Assembly: GCF_023634805.2 (NCBI RefSeq) | Contig: NZ_CP106881.1 | Coordinates: 2,586,001 to 2,650,000, forward strand | Origin: Comamonas endophytica | Lineage (GTDB): Bacteria; Pseudomonadota; Gammaproteobacteria; Burkholderiales; Burkholderiaceae_C | Direction of reading: 5' to 3' | Length of the DNA stretch: 64,000 bases | Shown here: positions 32,978 through 41,756 of the stretch, piece by piece | Layout of the letters: each line of letters begins with the position of its first letter | Position numbering within the stretch: the first letter of the stretch is position 1 | The notes under the pieces: generated by a model | What the model was told of the DNA's origin: nothing | Database searches by the model: none | What the model saw: the letters and a program-made list of their open reading frames with translations, nothing else | Translations under genes and position numbers: made by a program

Positions 32978-34107
32978 ACCGCGCCGTTCCCGTCATTGGC
33001 TGGGCCCGCACCCCCGTGGCGCCGGTGGGCGGCGCGCTGTCGCAGCTGCAGCCGCATGAACTGGGCGCGCCGCTGGTGCAGGCGCTGCTGGCACGTTCCG
33101 GCCTGCCGGCGCAGGCCATCGATGCCGTGGTGCTGGGCAATGCGCTGGGCGCGGGCGGCAACCCGGCGCGCATGCTGGCGCTGGCTGCGGGCCTGCATGA
33201 GAGCTGCGCCGCCTACAGCGTGGATACGCAGTGCTGCGCGGGCCTTGACGCCATCACGCTGGCCTGCGGGCTGCTGGCCTCGGGGCAGGCACGCGTTGTC
33301 CTTGCCGGTGGTGCCGAAGCCTGGAGCCGCGCGCCGATCCGCCAGCACCGTCATAGCGCCGTGGCCTATGAGCGGCCGGCCTTTGCGCCCTGGCCCGAAC
33401 GCGATCCCGACATGCTGCAGGCCGCGGCCGACCATGCGCAGCGCATCGGCTGCACGCGCGTGGCGCAGGATGCCCACGCACTGCAAAGCCATGCCCGGGC
33501 CGCTGCCGCGCGCGCGGCAATGGCTGAGGAAATCATTGCGCTGCAGGGCCTGGACCATGATGCCTACCCGCGCGCGCTGCGTGCCGAGCGCGTGGCGCGC
33601 ATGCCGGTGGCGGCGCTGCCGGCGTCGGGGGCAACCGAATGCGCCATCAGCACCGTGGCGATCTCACCCAGGGCCGACGGCGCGGCGCTGCTGCTGCTGG
33701 CCACGCCCGAGGCCTGCCGCGAATGGGGCCTGCAAGCCGCGGCACTATGGCGCGGCGGCGCGAGCGTGGGCGGCGCGCCCGAGGCCCCGATGCTCTGCGC
33801 GGCCACGGCAGCGCGCCAACTGCTCGATCGTCTGGATCTCGGCGTGCCGGATATCGATTGCTGGGAGCTGCATGATGCCTTTGCCGTGCAGGCCCTGGAT
33901 TTCCGCGCCCGGCTCGGCCTGGCACCGGAACAGCTCAATACCCAGGGCGGCGGGCTGGCGCGCGGCCACCCGATCGGCGCCTCGGGCGCGGTGGCCGCGG
34001 TGCGCGTGCTGGCCCGATTGCAGCGCGGACAGCGCGGCCTGGCCTGCATCGCGGGCGCCGGCGGCCTGGGCGCGGCGGCCGTATTCGAGCGCGCGGGCAT
34101 CCCATAG
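32974..34107 (+). CDS. Thiolase family protein in the biotin-transport operon
   Basis: A 377-residue thiolase. The acyl-accepting Cys is in 'VDTQCCAGLDAI' (near residue 87). 'ELHDAFAVQALDF' replaces the usual NEAFA with HDAFA, and the His is in 'GLARGHPIGASGAVAAVRVL'. The second Cys is in 'LACIAGAGGLGAAAVF', where most thiolases read CIGGGQG. The catalytic triad is therefore present but two loops are divergent. The ATG at 32974 overlaps the ligase stop (ATGA); another ATG at 32968 is possible. Together with the ligase it could activate and shorten a dicarboxylic or biotin-like side chain. Confidence 0.85.
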   Translation: MNRAVPVIGWARTPVAPVGGALSQLQPHELGAPLVQALLARSGLPAQAIDAVVLGNALGAGGNPARMLALAAGLHESCAAYSVDTQCCAGLDAITLACGLLASGQARVVLAGGAEAWSRAPIRQHRHSAVAYERPAFAPWPERDPDMLQAAADHAQRIGCTRVAQDAHALQSHARAAAARAAMAEEIIALQGLDHDAYPRALRAERVARMPVAALPASGATECAISTVAISPRADGAALLLLATPEACREWGLQAAALWRGGASVGGAPEAPMLCAATAARQLLDRLDLGVPDIDCWELHDAFAVQALDFRARLGLAPEQLNTQGGGLARGHPIGASGAVAAVRVLARLQRGQRGLACIAGAGGLGAAAVFERAGIP

Positions 34108-34120
34108 CGCAGACCTCTTC

Positions 34121-34801
34121 ATGCAGAACCATTTCCCTTCCTATGCGTCGCTGGCGCAAAGCCGGCGTTCCATACGCGGCTTCCTGCCCACCCCCGTGCC
34201 CCAGGCACTGCTCGAACAGCTGCTGCAGACCGCGCGCCAGGCGCCCAGTGGCGCCAATCTCCAGCCCGGCCGTTTCTGGGCGCTGCAGGGCGAGGCACGC
34301 GAGCGCGTGAGCGTCGCGCTGTGCGAGGCAGTGCGCACGCAGCAGCCGCCGCGCGAGGAATACGATTACTTTCCCCAACCCATGCCCATGCAGCTGCGCA
34401 AGCGCCAGGTGGCCGCGGCGCAGGCGCTCTACCGCAGCCTGGGCATCGCGCGCGGCGATGCCGCCGCGCGCGCGCAGCAGTTCGAGCACAACTACCGCTT
34501 CTTCGACGCGCCGGTGGCGCTGCTGGTGACGATCGAGCGCGCCTTCGGCAGCGGCGGCTTCATGGACCTGGGCATGTGCCTGCACGGCCTGCTGATGGCG
34601 GCGCATGCCGAGGGCCTGGGCGCTTGCGCGATCGGGGCGCTGGCCTCGTATCCGGAAATCGTGCGCCGCGAACTGGGGCTGCCCGACAGCGAGATCGTGG
34701 TCTGCGGCGTGGCGCTGGGCTGGCCCGATCCCGAGGCGCCGGGCAACCAGACACGGACCGAGCGCGAGCCGCTGGCGCAGTATTTCCAGGTGCTTTCCTG
34801 A
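34121..34801 (+). CDS. Nitroreductase family flavoprotein
   Basis: A 226-residue FMN-dependent oxidoreductase. 'SRRSIRGFLPTPVPQALLEQLLQTARQAPSGANLQPGRFW' is the nitroreductase N-terminal signature. 'GGFMDLGMCLHGLLMAAHAEGLGACAIGALASYPEIVRRELGLP' and 'VVCGVALGWPDPEAPGNQTRTEREPL' complete the fold. It starts 13 bases after the thiolase and probably belongs to the same transcript. The natural substrate of these enzymes cannot be read from sequence. Confidence 0.9.
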   Translation: MQNHFPSYASLAQSRRSIRGFLPTPVPQALLEQLLQTARQAPSGANLQPGRFWALQGEARERVSVALCEAVRTQQPPREEYDYFPQPMPMQLRKRQVAAAQALYRSLGIARGDAAARAQQFEHNYRFFDAPVALLVTIERAFGSGGFMDLGMCLHGLLMAAHAEGLGACAIGALASYPEIVRRELGLPDSEIVVCGVALGWPDPEAPGNQTRTEREPLAQYFQVLS

Positions 34802-34943
34802 AGATGCCGGCCTGCCGTGCACATGACGGAAAGGTAATGTCTGCGCAATCTTCAGAAAGGCCGTGCTGTCACAGAATTGTCTTCATCGCCTGGCAGCGGA
34901 TCTCCGGACCGCAGCTTTCCTTGAACATGATTTGAGAGACACC

Positions 34944-35375
34944 ATGACATCCATCCGCCACAGCGCTTCGATCCTGATCCTGTCCCTGACTGCCGCAGCC
35001 GCCGGCCACGCCCTGGCCGCCGAGCCCGCCGGCCTGACCCGCGCGCAGGTCATGGCCGAGCTGTCCGAGGCCCAGCGCAGCGGTGCCATCATCGACACCC
35101 GCAGCAGCCTGCCGCGCAACGTGCTGCAGCCGCAGCAATACCCCGCCCAGCAGTCTGCCGCTCCCAAGACCCGTGCCCAGGTCCTGGCCGAGCTCGAGCA
35201 GGCGCGTGCCAATGGCGAACTGGCCGAGGGCGAAGCCGGCCTGCGCCAGAACCAGCTGCGTCCCGATCTGTACCCGGCGCAGACGCAAGGCCAGGGCCTG
35301 ACGTCCGAGCAGGTGTATGCGGACATGCAGCGCGCACGCGATGCGGGCCAGCTCCAGTACGGCGAAAGCTACTGA
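34944..35375 (+). CDS. DUF4148-type secreted protein with three repeats
   Basis: A 143-residue protein with a signal peptide (residues 1-26, ending 'GHALAAE'). The mature part has three copies of an approximately 18-residue motif: 'LTRAQVMAELSEAQRSGAI', 'KTRAQVLAELEQARANGEL' and 'LTSEQVYADMQRARDAGQL', separated by Pro/Gln-rich linkers. This is the DUF4148 pattern common in Burkholderiales and of unknown function; most members have fewer repeats. It is monocistronic, with its own upstream gap of 142 bases and a perfect terminator after it. Confidence 0.88.
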   Translation: MTSIRHSASILILSLTAAAAGHALAAEPAGLTRAQVMAELSEAQRSGAIIDTRSSLPRNVLQPQQYPAQQSAAPKTRAQVLAELEQARANGELAEGEAGLRQNQLRPDLYPAQTQGQGLTSEQVYADMQRARDAGQLQYGESY

Positions 35376-35393
35376 TCCGGCACCCATGCACCC

Positions 35394-35427
35394 ATGAACA
35401 AACCCCGCCTCGGCGGGGTTTGTTCAT
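35394..35427. terminator. Bidirectional terminator between the DUF4148 gene and a Bug receptor gene
   Basis: A perfect 16-bp stem, ATGAACAAACCCCGCC with its complement, closes around a 2-base centre. A/T-rich outer arms on both sides let it work for the two convergent genes. Confidence 0.85.
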
Positions 35428-35437
35428 TGCAGCGTGA

Positions 35438-36403
35438 TCAGTCCATCGTCAGCTTCTGCTTGACCACGACGTTCTTGTAAACCGCCAGCTCCTCCTTCAT
35501 CTGCTGGGCGAATCTCTCCGGCGTGTCGGCCTGGATGATGGAGCCGGTTTCCTCGATGCGCTTGCGGATGGCCGGGTCCTGCAGCACCTTGCGCGTCGCG
35601 GCATTGACCTTGTCGACGATGTCCTTGGGCAGGCCCTTGGGGCCGACGATGCCGTAGTAGGCCATGCGGTTGGCGGCCTCGAGGCCGACCTCCTTGAACG
35701 TCGGCACATCGGGCATGGCCGGCACGCGCTCGGGCGCGGCCACCACCAGCGCCACCAGGCGCTTTTCCTTGATGAAGGGCAGGGCCGAGGGCAGGTTGTC
35801 GAAGATCAGCGGCACCTGGCCGGCCACCGCGTCGTTGAGCGCCGGGCCCGAGCCGCGGTAGGGCACGTGCATCATGTCGGTGCCGGTCGAGAGCTTGAAC
35901 ATTTCCATCATCAGATGGGTGATCGAGCCGGTGCCGGGCGAGGCATAGGAGTACTTGCCCGGGTTCTTCTTCACCTCGGCAAGGAACTGCGCGTAGTTCT
36001 TGCCCGCGAACTGCGGATTGGCCGCAATCACGTTGGGCGTGGCCGCGATGTTGATGACCGGCGTGAAGTCGGTGGCGACGTTGTAGGGGATCTTGGGATT
36101 GATGGCCGGATTGGTGGCCGTGGTCGACACCGTGGCGATGCCCAGGTGGTAGCCGTCGGCCGTGGCGCGCGCGGTTTCCGCGGCGCCGATGCTGCCGCCG
36201 CCACCGCCGCGGTTCTCGACCACCACCGGCTGGCCCAGCTCGCGGCCCAGCGGGTCGGCGATGACGCGCGCAATCAGGTCGGTGGTGCCGCCGGCGGCAA
36301 AGGGCACCAGCAGCTTGATGGGCTTGTTCGGATAGGCGGACTGGGCGATGGCGCTGCCGAAGACCGAGAGCAGGCCTGCGGCCAGAAGCGTTTTGCGAAG
36401 CAT
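35438..36403 (-). CDS. Bug/TctC-family periplasmic receptor
   Basis: A 321-residue periplasmic receptor with signal peptide 'MLRKTLLAAGLLSVFGSAIAQ'. The Bug signatures are 'VVVENRGGGGGSIGAAETARATADGYHLGI' and 'HVPYRGSGPALNDAVAGQVPLIFDNL'. It is preceded by AGGGAGA. It lies downstream of the CaiB-type CoA transferase and gcdH on the same strand and may capture the acid (possibly glutarate) they consume; a REP-containing gap of about 250 bases separates it from them. Confidence 0.93.
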   Translation of the reverse strand: MLRKTLLAAGLLSVFGSAIAQSAYPNKPIKLLVPFAAGGTTDLIARVIADPLGRELGQPVVVENRGGGGGSIGAAETARATADGYHLGIATVSTTATNPAINPKIPYNVATDFTPVINIAATPNVIAANPQFAGKNYAQFLAEVKKNPGKYSYASPGTGSITHLMMEMFKLSTGTDMMHVPYRGSGPALNDAVAGQVPLIFDNLPSALPFIKEKRLVALVVAAPERVPAMPDVPTFKEVGLEAANRMAYYGIVGPKGLPKDIVDKVNAATRKVLQDPAIRKRIEETGSIIQADTPERFAQQMKEELAVYKNVVVKQKLTMD

Positions 36404-36509
36404 TGATTTGTCTCCCTTGGATGTTTTGTTCAACGGGACAAATGCTAGTGGATTGGTGGGGAAGCGGGGCGGTCGGGAGGGGGGAATGCTTTGGTAGTTT
36501 CCCTGGGAA

Positions 36510-36614
36510 CCGTTCGTGGCGAGCTTCCCTGGGCGGGCCCGTCGAACCATGGACGGCCTGTCCTCAATGCTTGAGCGCAGGACCTTCATCCTTCGACAGG
36601 CTCAGGACGAACGG
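36510..36614. repeat. REP-like repeats between Bug receptor and CoA transferase genes
   Basis: A perfect element at 36590-36614 (CCTTCGACAGGCTCAGG then ACGAACGG) is accompanied by a reverse-oriented degenerate one at 36510-36550. The latter contains the insert CCCTGGGCGGGCCC between its two halves. Confidence 0.8.
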
Positions 36615-36655
36615 CTGGAACCGCAGCCCTGACGAAACAGGCGCAGGAACGGCTG

Positions 36656-37894
36656 TCAAATCACCCCGCCCTCACGCAACGCCTCGATGCGCGCCTCGTC
36701 CAACCCCATCTCCTGCAGCACCTCCTGCGTATGCTGTCCCAGCGCCGGCGGCGCGCGGTGGTACGCCACGGGCGTGGCCGACAGGCGCACCGGGTTGGCG
36801 ACGCCGGCGATGGCCGGCTGGCCATCATCGCGCGGCAGTTCGATGCGCAGGCCGCGGGCGCGCACCTGCGGGTCGTCGAAGGCCTGCGCCACGGTGTTGA
36901 TCGGGCCGCAGGGCACGGCCTTGTCCTCGAACAGCGTGATCCATTCGGCGGTGGTGCGCGTGCGCAGCACCGGCTCCATCGATGCCAGCAACTCGGCGCG
37001 GTTGCGCACGCGCGCGGTGTTGGTGGCAAAGCGCGCATCCTGCGCCCATTCGGCATGGCCCGTCGCGGCGCAAAAGCGCGCGAACTGGCCGTCGTTGCCG
37101 ATGGCCAGCAGCACGTTGCCGTCCGAGGTCACGAAGTCCTGGTAGGGCGCCAGGCTGGGATGCACGTTGCCCGCGCGGCCCGGCGACTGGCCGGTGGCGA
37201 GAAAGCCCGCGGCCTGGTTGGCCAGCACCGCCATGCCCACATCGAGCAGCGCCATGTCGATGTACTGGCCCTGGCCGCTGTGGTGGCGCGCGTTGATGGC
37301 CGCCAGGATCGCGTTGCTGGCATACAGGCCGGTGAACACGTCGATCACCGCCACGCCGGCCTTGAGCGGGCCGCCGCCGGGCGTGCCGTCGGCATGGCCC
37401 GTGATGCTCATCAGGCCGCACATGGCCTGCACCATCAGGTCGTAGCCCGCGCGCTCGGCATAGGGCCCGTCCTGGCCGAAGCCGGTGATCGAGCAGTAGA
37501 CCAGGCGCGGATTGAGTGCCTTGAGGCTGTCGTAGTCCAGGCCGTACTGGCGCAGCCCGCCGACCTTGAAGTTCTCCACCACGACATCGGCCTCGCAGGC
37601 CATGCGCCGCAGCAGCGCCTGGCCCTCGGGGCGCGCCATGTCGACGGTGATCGAGCGCTTGTTGCGGTTGCAGGCGGTGAAGTAGCTGGCGTCGCGCGTG
37701 TCGTTGCCGTCCGCGTCGCGCAGGAAGGGCGGGCCCCAGTGGCGCGTGTCGTCGCCGGCCACCGGGCGCTCGACCTTGACGACATCGGCGCCCAGGTCGG
37801 CCAGCATCTGGGTGCACCAGGGGCCGGCAAGGACGCGGGAGAGGTCGAGGACTTTGATGCCGGCGAGGGCGGTGGGGGTGGGTGTTGGGTTCAT
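36656..37894 (-). CDS. CaiB/BaiF-family CoA transferase
   Basis: A 412-residue class III CoA transferase. 'GIKVLDLSRVLAGPWCTQMLADLGADVVKVERP' opens the fold and 'SYFTACNRNKRSITVDM' follows. The catalytic aspartate is in the 'GYDLMVQAMCGLMSITGHADGTPGG' region. 'AVIDVFTGLYASNAILAAI' and 'PCGPINTVAQAFDDPQVRARGL' complete the pattern. Lying just downstream of gcdH, it is plausibly the glutarate:succinyl-CoA transferase (GcdG in Pseudomonas), making glutaryl-CoA. The substrate is inferred from context only. Confidence 0.9.
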   Translation of the reverse strand: MNPTPTPTALAGIKVLDLSRVLAGPWCTQMLADLGADVVKVERPVAGDDTRHWGPPFLRDADGNDTRDASYFTACNRNKRSITVDMARPEGQALLRRMACEADVVVENFKVGGLRQYGLDYDSLKALNPRLVYCSITGFGQDGPYAERAGYDLMVQAMCGLMSITGHADGTPGGGPLKAGVAVIDVFTGLYASNAILAAINARHHSGQGQYIDMALLDVGMAVLANQAAGFLATGQSPGRAGNVHPSLAPYQDFVTSDGNVLLAIGNDGQFARFCAATGHAEWAQDARFATNTARVRNRAELLASMEPVLRTRTTAEWITLFEDKAVPCGPINTVAQAFDDPQVRARGLRIELPRDDGQPAIAGVANPVRLSATPVAYHRAPPALGQHTQEVLQEMGLDEARIEALREGGVI

Positions 37895-37956
37895 GGCTGG
37901 GGGAAGTGATGCCCTGCAGGGAAGGCATTGGTGTTCACTGGAGGACTGGCCGTCCA

Positions 37957-38081
37957 CCCTTCGACAAGCTCAGGGCGAACGGAATTCCGGTGAGGCTGTC
38001 TTTCGTCGACAGCATGTCCTGCTCCGAGCTCAGGGCGAACGGTTCTTCACCGTTCGTGGTGAGCCTGTCGAACCATGAACG
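37957..38081. repeat. REP-like repeats between CoA transferase and gcdH
   Basis: Three pieces lie in the 246-base gap: a perfect forward element at 37957-37982, a truncated forward one (AGCTCAGGGCGAACGG, ends 38042) and a reverse one from 38050 (CCGTTCGTGGTGAGCC then TGTCGAACC). Confidence 0.8.
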
Positions 38082-38140
38082 TCCCACCTCAAGTCAAGCG
38101 CGGGGAGGCAGATTAAGCCCGGCCCCGCTTGTGACTTCAC

Positions 38141-39334
38141 TCAGTTCGCGAAAGCCGCAATCCCCGTCTGCGCACGCCCCAGGATCAGCGCATGCACGTC
38201 ATGCGTACCTTCATAGGTGTTCACCACCTCGAGGTTCACCAGATGGCGTGCCACACCGAATTCATCGCTGATGCCGTTGCCGCCGAGCATGTCGCGCGCC
38301 AGGCGGGCGATGTCCAGGGCCTTGCCGCAGTTGTTGCGCTTGATCAGGGAGGTGACTTCGATGACGTTCTGGTGCTCGTCCTTCATGCGGCCCACACGCA
38401 GCGCGGCCTGCAGGCCCAGCGTGATTTCGGTCTGCATGTCGGCCAGCTTCTTCTGCACCAGCTGGTTGGCGGCCAAGGGGCGGCCGAACTGCTTGCGGTC
38501 CAGCGTGTACTGGCGCGCGGTGTGCCAGCAGGCCTCGGCCGCGCCCATCGCGCCCCAGGCGATGCCGAAGCGGGCGCTGTTGAGGCAGGTGAACGGGCCC
38601 TTGAGGCCGCGCACTTCGGGAAAAGCGTTCTCCTCGGGAACGAACACCTCGTCCATGACGATCTCGCCGGTGATCGAGGCGCGCAGGCCGACCTTGCCGT
38701 GGATCGCGGGAGCGCTCAGGCCCTTCCAGCCCTTCTCCAGGATGAAGCCGCGGATCTGGCCGACGGCGCCGCCCTCGGACACTTCCTTGGCCCAGACCAC
38801 GAACACGTCGGCCACGGGGCTGTTGGTGATCCACATCTTGCTGCCCGTGAGCTTGTAGCCGCCATCGACCTTCTGGGCGCGGGTGGCCATCGAGCCGGGA
38901 TCGGAGCCGTGGTCGGGTTCGGTCAGGCCGAAGCAGCCGATGAACTCGCCGCTGGCGAGCTTGGGCAGGTACTTCTGCTTTTGTTCCTCGCTGCCGAATT
39001 CATTGATCGGCACCATGACCAGCGAGCTCTGCACGCTGGCCATCGAGCGGTAGCCGGAGTCCACGCGCTCGATCTCGCGCGCCACCAGGCCGTAGCTCAC
39101 ATAGTTCAGGCCCGCGCCGCCATAGGCCGCGGGAATCGTCGGGCCCAGCAGGCCCAGCTCGCCCATCTCGCGGAAGATGGAGATGTCGGACTTCTCGTGG
39201 CGGAACATCTCCAGCACGCGCGGCGCCAGCTGCCCCTGGCAGTAGTCGCGCGCGGCGTCGCGCACCATGCGCTCGTCTTCGGTCAGCTGCTGGTCGAGCT
39301 GGAAGGGATCGTCCCATTGGAATTGGCCGGCCAT
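38141..39334 (-). CDS. gcdH: Glutaryl-CoA dehydrogenase
   Basis: A 397-residue FAD-dependent acyl-CoA dehydrogenase that oxidises and decarboxylates glutaryl-CoA to crotonyl-CoA in lysine and glutarate breakdown. '[19 protein letters not shown]' is the flavin-contacting family signature. '[19 protein letters not shown]' and '[21 protein letters not shown]' follow, and the catalytic Glu is in '[22 protein letters not shown]'. The start '[26 protein letters not shown]' is typical of GcdH. AAGGAG precedes the ATG. The gene reads on toward the CoA transferase. Confidence 0.95.
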   Translation of the reverse strand: MAGQFQWDDPFQLDQQLTEDERMVRDAARDYCQGQLAPRVLEMFRHEKSDISIFREMGELGLLGPTIPAAYGGAGLNYVSYGLVAREIERVDSGYRSMASVQSSLVMVPINEFGSEEQKQKYLPKLASGEFIGCFGLTEPDHGSDPGSMATRAQKVDGGYKLTGSKMWITNSPVADVFVVWAKEVSEGGAVGQIRGFILEKGWKGLSAPAIHGKVGLRASITGEIVMDEVFVPEENAFPEVRGLKGPFTCLNSARFGIAWGAMGAAEACWHTARQYTLDRKQFGRPLAANQLVQKKLADMQTEITLGLQAALRVGRMKDEHQNVIEVTSLIKRNNCGKALDIARLARDMLGGNGISDEFGVARHLVNLEVVNTYEGTHDVHALILGRAQTGIAAFAN

Positions 39335-39457
39335 GTGTGTCTCCTTGGATGCGTTGGATGTGCCCTGCATTTTGTGCATGGTGGGCAAAAGATGAAGGCG
39401 ATGGTAGGCAGTTGCGCCTTTGCGGGCAAACGATTTGTTTGCATCCAGATATGAGAT

Positions 39458-40378
39458 TCACGCATGAATGGAGGAGGTCGCCGGCATGCTCCATTGCCGC
39501 TTCACGCTCTCGGCCAGCAGGCTGGCGAAGGCCTGCGCGGCTGCGCTGCGCGAGGTGCGCGCATTCCACAGCAGGCTGGCCGTGCGCACCAGCGGCGGCT
39601 GCAGGCCCAGCGCGCACAGCCCTTGGCCATGCAGTGCGGCGGCGCGCTCGGGCACGATGCAGGCCAGCTGCGGGCCCCAGCGGCAGGCCTCGATCAGCGC
39701 ATGCACGGATTCCATCTCCACCATGATCCTGGGCTGCACCCCGGCGGCGCGCAGATGCCCTTCGACCAGCCGCCGCGTGGCAAAGCGCCGCGACAGCAGC
39801 ACCAGCGGCACCTCCTGCAGCTGCTGCAGCCGCAGCGGCTGGCGCTGGCTTGCCAGCGGGTGCGATGCATGCGCGAGGAACTGCATGTGCTCCTCGAACA
39901 GCGGCTCGGACGCCACGCCGTCGATGCCCGCGGGGTGGAAGGCCATGCCCAGGTCGAGCTCGCCGCTCAGCAGCAGCGCCTCGATCTCGGGCGCGAGCAG
40001 CTCGCGCAGCACGACATGGATCTTCGGGTAGCGCGCGTTGAAGGCCGCCACGGCCGAGGGCACCAGCGTGTGCAGCGAGGTGGGAATGACACCCACCGTG
40101 AGCCGCCCGGCCTGCAGGCTGGCGAGATCGGCCAGCGCCATGCGCCCGGCTTCGAGCTCCTGCAGCGCGCGCGCCGCGTAGTCCCTGAACACCAGCCCGG
40201 CCTGCGACAGCTTCAGGCCACGGCCCACGCGCTCGAACAGCGCCACGCCCAGCTCCTCCTCGAGCTGGCGCAGGCCGTGCGACAGCGTCGACTGGGTGAC
40301 GAACAGCTGCTTGGCCGAGGCCGTCAGATGCTCGGTGCGGGCGATGTCGAGAAAGTAGCGCAGCTGGCGGATTTCCAT
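39458..40378 (-). CDS. LysR-family regulator divergent from catB
   Basis: A 306-residue LysR regulator. Residues 1-60 form the helix-turn-helix ('MEIRQLRYFLDIARTEHLTASAKQLFVTQSTLSHGLRQLEEELG'-like pattern) and the rest is the effector-binding domain ('LTVGVIPTSLHTLVPSAVAAFNARYPKI'). The start 'MEIRQLRYF' is preferred over an ATG nine codons upstream. It is divergent from catB, with a T-N11-A dyad between them, so it is the likely muconate-responsive activator of the cat genes. It is also 123 bases upstream of gcdH on the same strand, so control of gcdH is possible. Confidence 0.92.
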   Translation of the reverse strand: MEIRQLRYFLDIARTEHLTASAKQLFVTQSTLSHGLRQLEEELGVALFERVGRGLKLSQAGLVFRDYAARALQELEAGRMALADLASLQAGRLTVGVIPTSLHTLVPSAVAAFNARYPKIHVVLRELLAPEIEALLLSGELDLGMAFHPAGIDGVASEPLFEEHMQFLAHASHPLASQRQPLRLQQLQEVPLVLLSRRFATRRLVEGHLRAAGVQPRIMVEMESVHALIEACRWGPQLACIVPERAAALHGQGLCALGLQPPLVRTASLLWNARTSRSAAAQAFASLLAESVKRQWSMPATSSIHA

Positions 40379-40402
40379 GGGAGCCTTCGGATGCGGAATA
40401 AA

Positions 40403-40421
40403 CATTCGAAATTATCGAATG
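40403..40421. promoter_or_regulatory. LysR-type binding dyad between the regulator and catB
   Basis: CATTCGA-AATTA-TCGAATG is a perfect 7-bp inverted repeat with a 5-base centre. It contains the T-N11-A pattern typical of LysR recognition sites. It lies 25-43 bases before the regulator start and about 100 before catB, a normal position for the primary LysR site. Confidence 0.65.
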
Positions 40422-40520
40422 GATCGGCGGAAATAAATCATTGGATTGCTGGAAAGCAGCGCTGTAACCTGCGTTCCTCGGAGATTTTTCCCTCCGCCCC
40501 GCCGCAGCAAAGCCATCCGC

Positions 40521-41696
40521 ATGAGCCCAGAATTCACCATCGAACGCATCCAGGCACGCATTCTGGACATCCCCACCATCCGTCCGCACAAGCTGTCGTT
40601 TGGCTCGATCCAGCGCCAGAGCCCGGTCATCGTGCAGCTGTGGCTGCGCGGCGGGGCCTGCGGCTTCGGCGAGGCCGCCACCATCGGCGGCCCATCGTGG
40701 AACGAGGAGTCGCCCGAGAGCATCGCGCATGCCATTGAAAGCTATCTCGCGCCGGCCGTGCTCGGTCAGAAGGCCGGCGGCATCGAGCAGCTGCTCGCGC
40801 GCATGGACCTGGCCTGCAAAGGCAATGCCTTTGCCAAGTCCGCCGTGGAAATGGCGCTGATCGACGCGCTGGCGCGTACCCTGGGCATTCCGGCCTGGCA
40901 GCTGCTGGGCGGCAAGCTGCACGAGAGCCTGCCGCTGGCGTGGACGCTGGCCAGTGGCGATGTGGAGCGCGATCTGCAGGAAGCGCAGCTGCGCCTGGAG
41001 CAGGGCCGCCACCGGATCTTCAAGATGAAGATCGGCGCGCGCGCGCCGCAGGACGACGTGGCCCATGTCAGCCGCATCGCGCGCGGCCTGCCCGCCACCG
41101 CGACGCTCACGGTGGACGTCAACCAGGCCTGGGACGGCAACACCGCGCGCCGCTGCCTGCCGCAGCTGATCGAGGCCGGCGTGACGCTGATCGAGCAGCC
41201 GGTGGCGAAATGGAACGTGCCGGCGCTGCGCCAGCTCGCGCAGGAGCTGCGCGGAGCGCTGATCATGGCCGACGAGACGGTGTGCACGCCGCAGGACGCG
41301 ATGCTGCTGGCGCGCGAGCAGGCCGCGCATGTGTTCTCGCTCAAGGTCGCCAAGCATGGCGGGCTGTTGCGCACGCGCAAGGTGGCGGCGATTGCCGAGG
41401 CCGCCGACATCGGCTGGTATGGCGGCACGATGCTCGAGACCTCGATCGGCAGCGCGGCCTCGGCCCATGTCTTCTCGACGCTGCCCGGCGCGCACCACGG
41501 CTGCGAGCTGTTCGGCCCGCAGCTGCTGGTCGACGATATCGTCGAGCAGAAGATGACCATCCAGGATTTCGCGCTGCAGCTGCCCGACGGCCCGGGCTAC
41601 GGCCTCACGGTCTCGCCCAGCCAGCTCGACCGCTTCGACCGCGCGCTGGCCGGCCGGCAGCCGGTGCACGTGGACCTGGGCCAGGCCAAGATCTGA
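40521..41696 (+). CDS. catB: Muconate cycloisomerase
   Basis: A 391-residue member of the enolase superfamily that converts cis,cis-muconate to muconolactone in the catechol branch of the beta-ketoadipate pathway. The catalytic Lys pair is in 'RIFKMKIGARAP'. Metal ligands are D in 'LTVDVNQAWDG', E in 'TLIEQPVAKWN' and D in 'IMADETVCTP', and the opposite Lys is in 'VFSLKVAKHGGL'. 'YGGTMLETSIGSAASAH' closes the barrel. It starts the catB-catC-Bug-pcaD run. Confidence 0.95.
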   Translation: MSPEFTIERIQARILDIPTIRPHKLSFGSIQRQSPVIVQLWLRGGACGFGEAATIGGPSWNEESPESIAHAIESYLAPAVLGQKAGGIEQLLARMDLACKGNAFAKSAVEMALIDALARTLGIPAWQLLGGKLHESLPLAWTLASGDVERDLQEAQLRLEQGRHRIFKMKIGARAPQDDVAHVSRIARGLPATATLTVDVNQAWDGNTARRCLPQLIEAGVTLIEQPVAKWNVPALRQLAQELRGALIMADETVCTPQDAMLLAREQAAHVFSLKVAKHGGLLRTRKVAAIAEAADIGWYGGTMLETSIGSAASAHVFSTLPGAHHGCELFGPQLLVDDIVEQKMTIQDFALQLPDGPGYGLTVSPSQLDRFDRALAGRQPVHVDLGQAKI

Positions 41697-41756
41697 AATC
41701 TTTCCGGCCGCACGCCGAGGGCGTGCAGCCTCACCCATCCCATCAAGGAGACCCCG

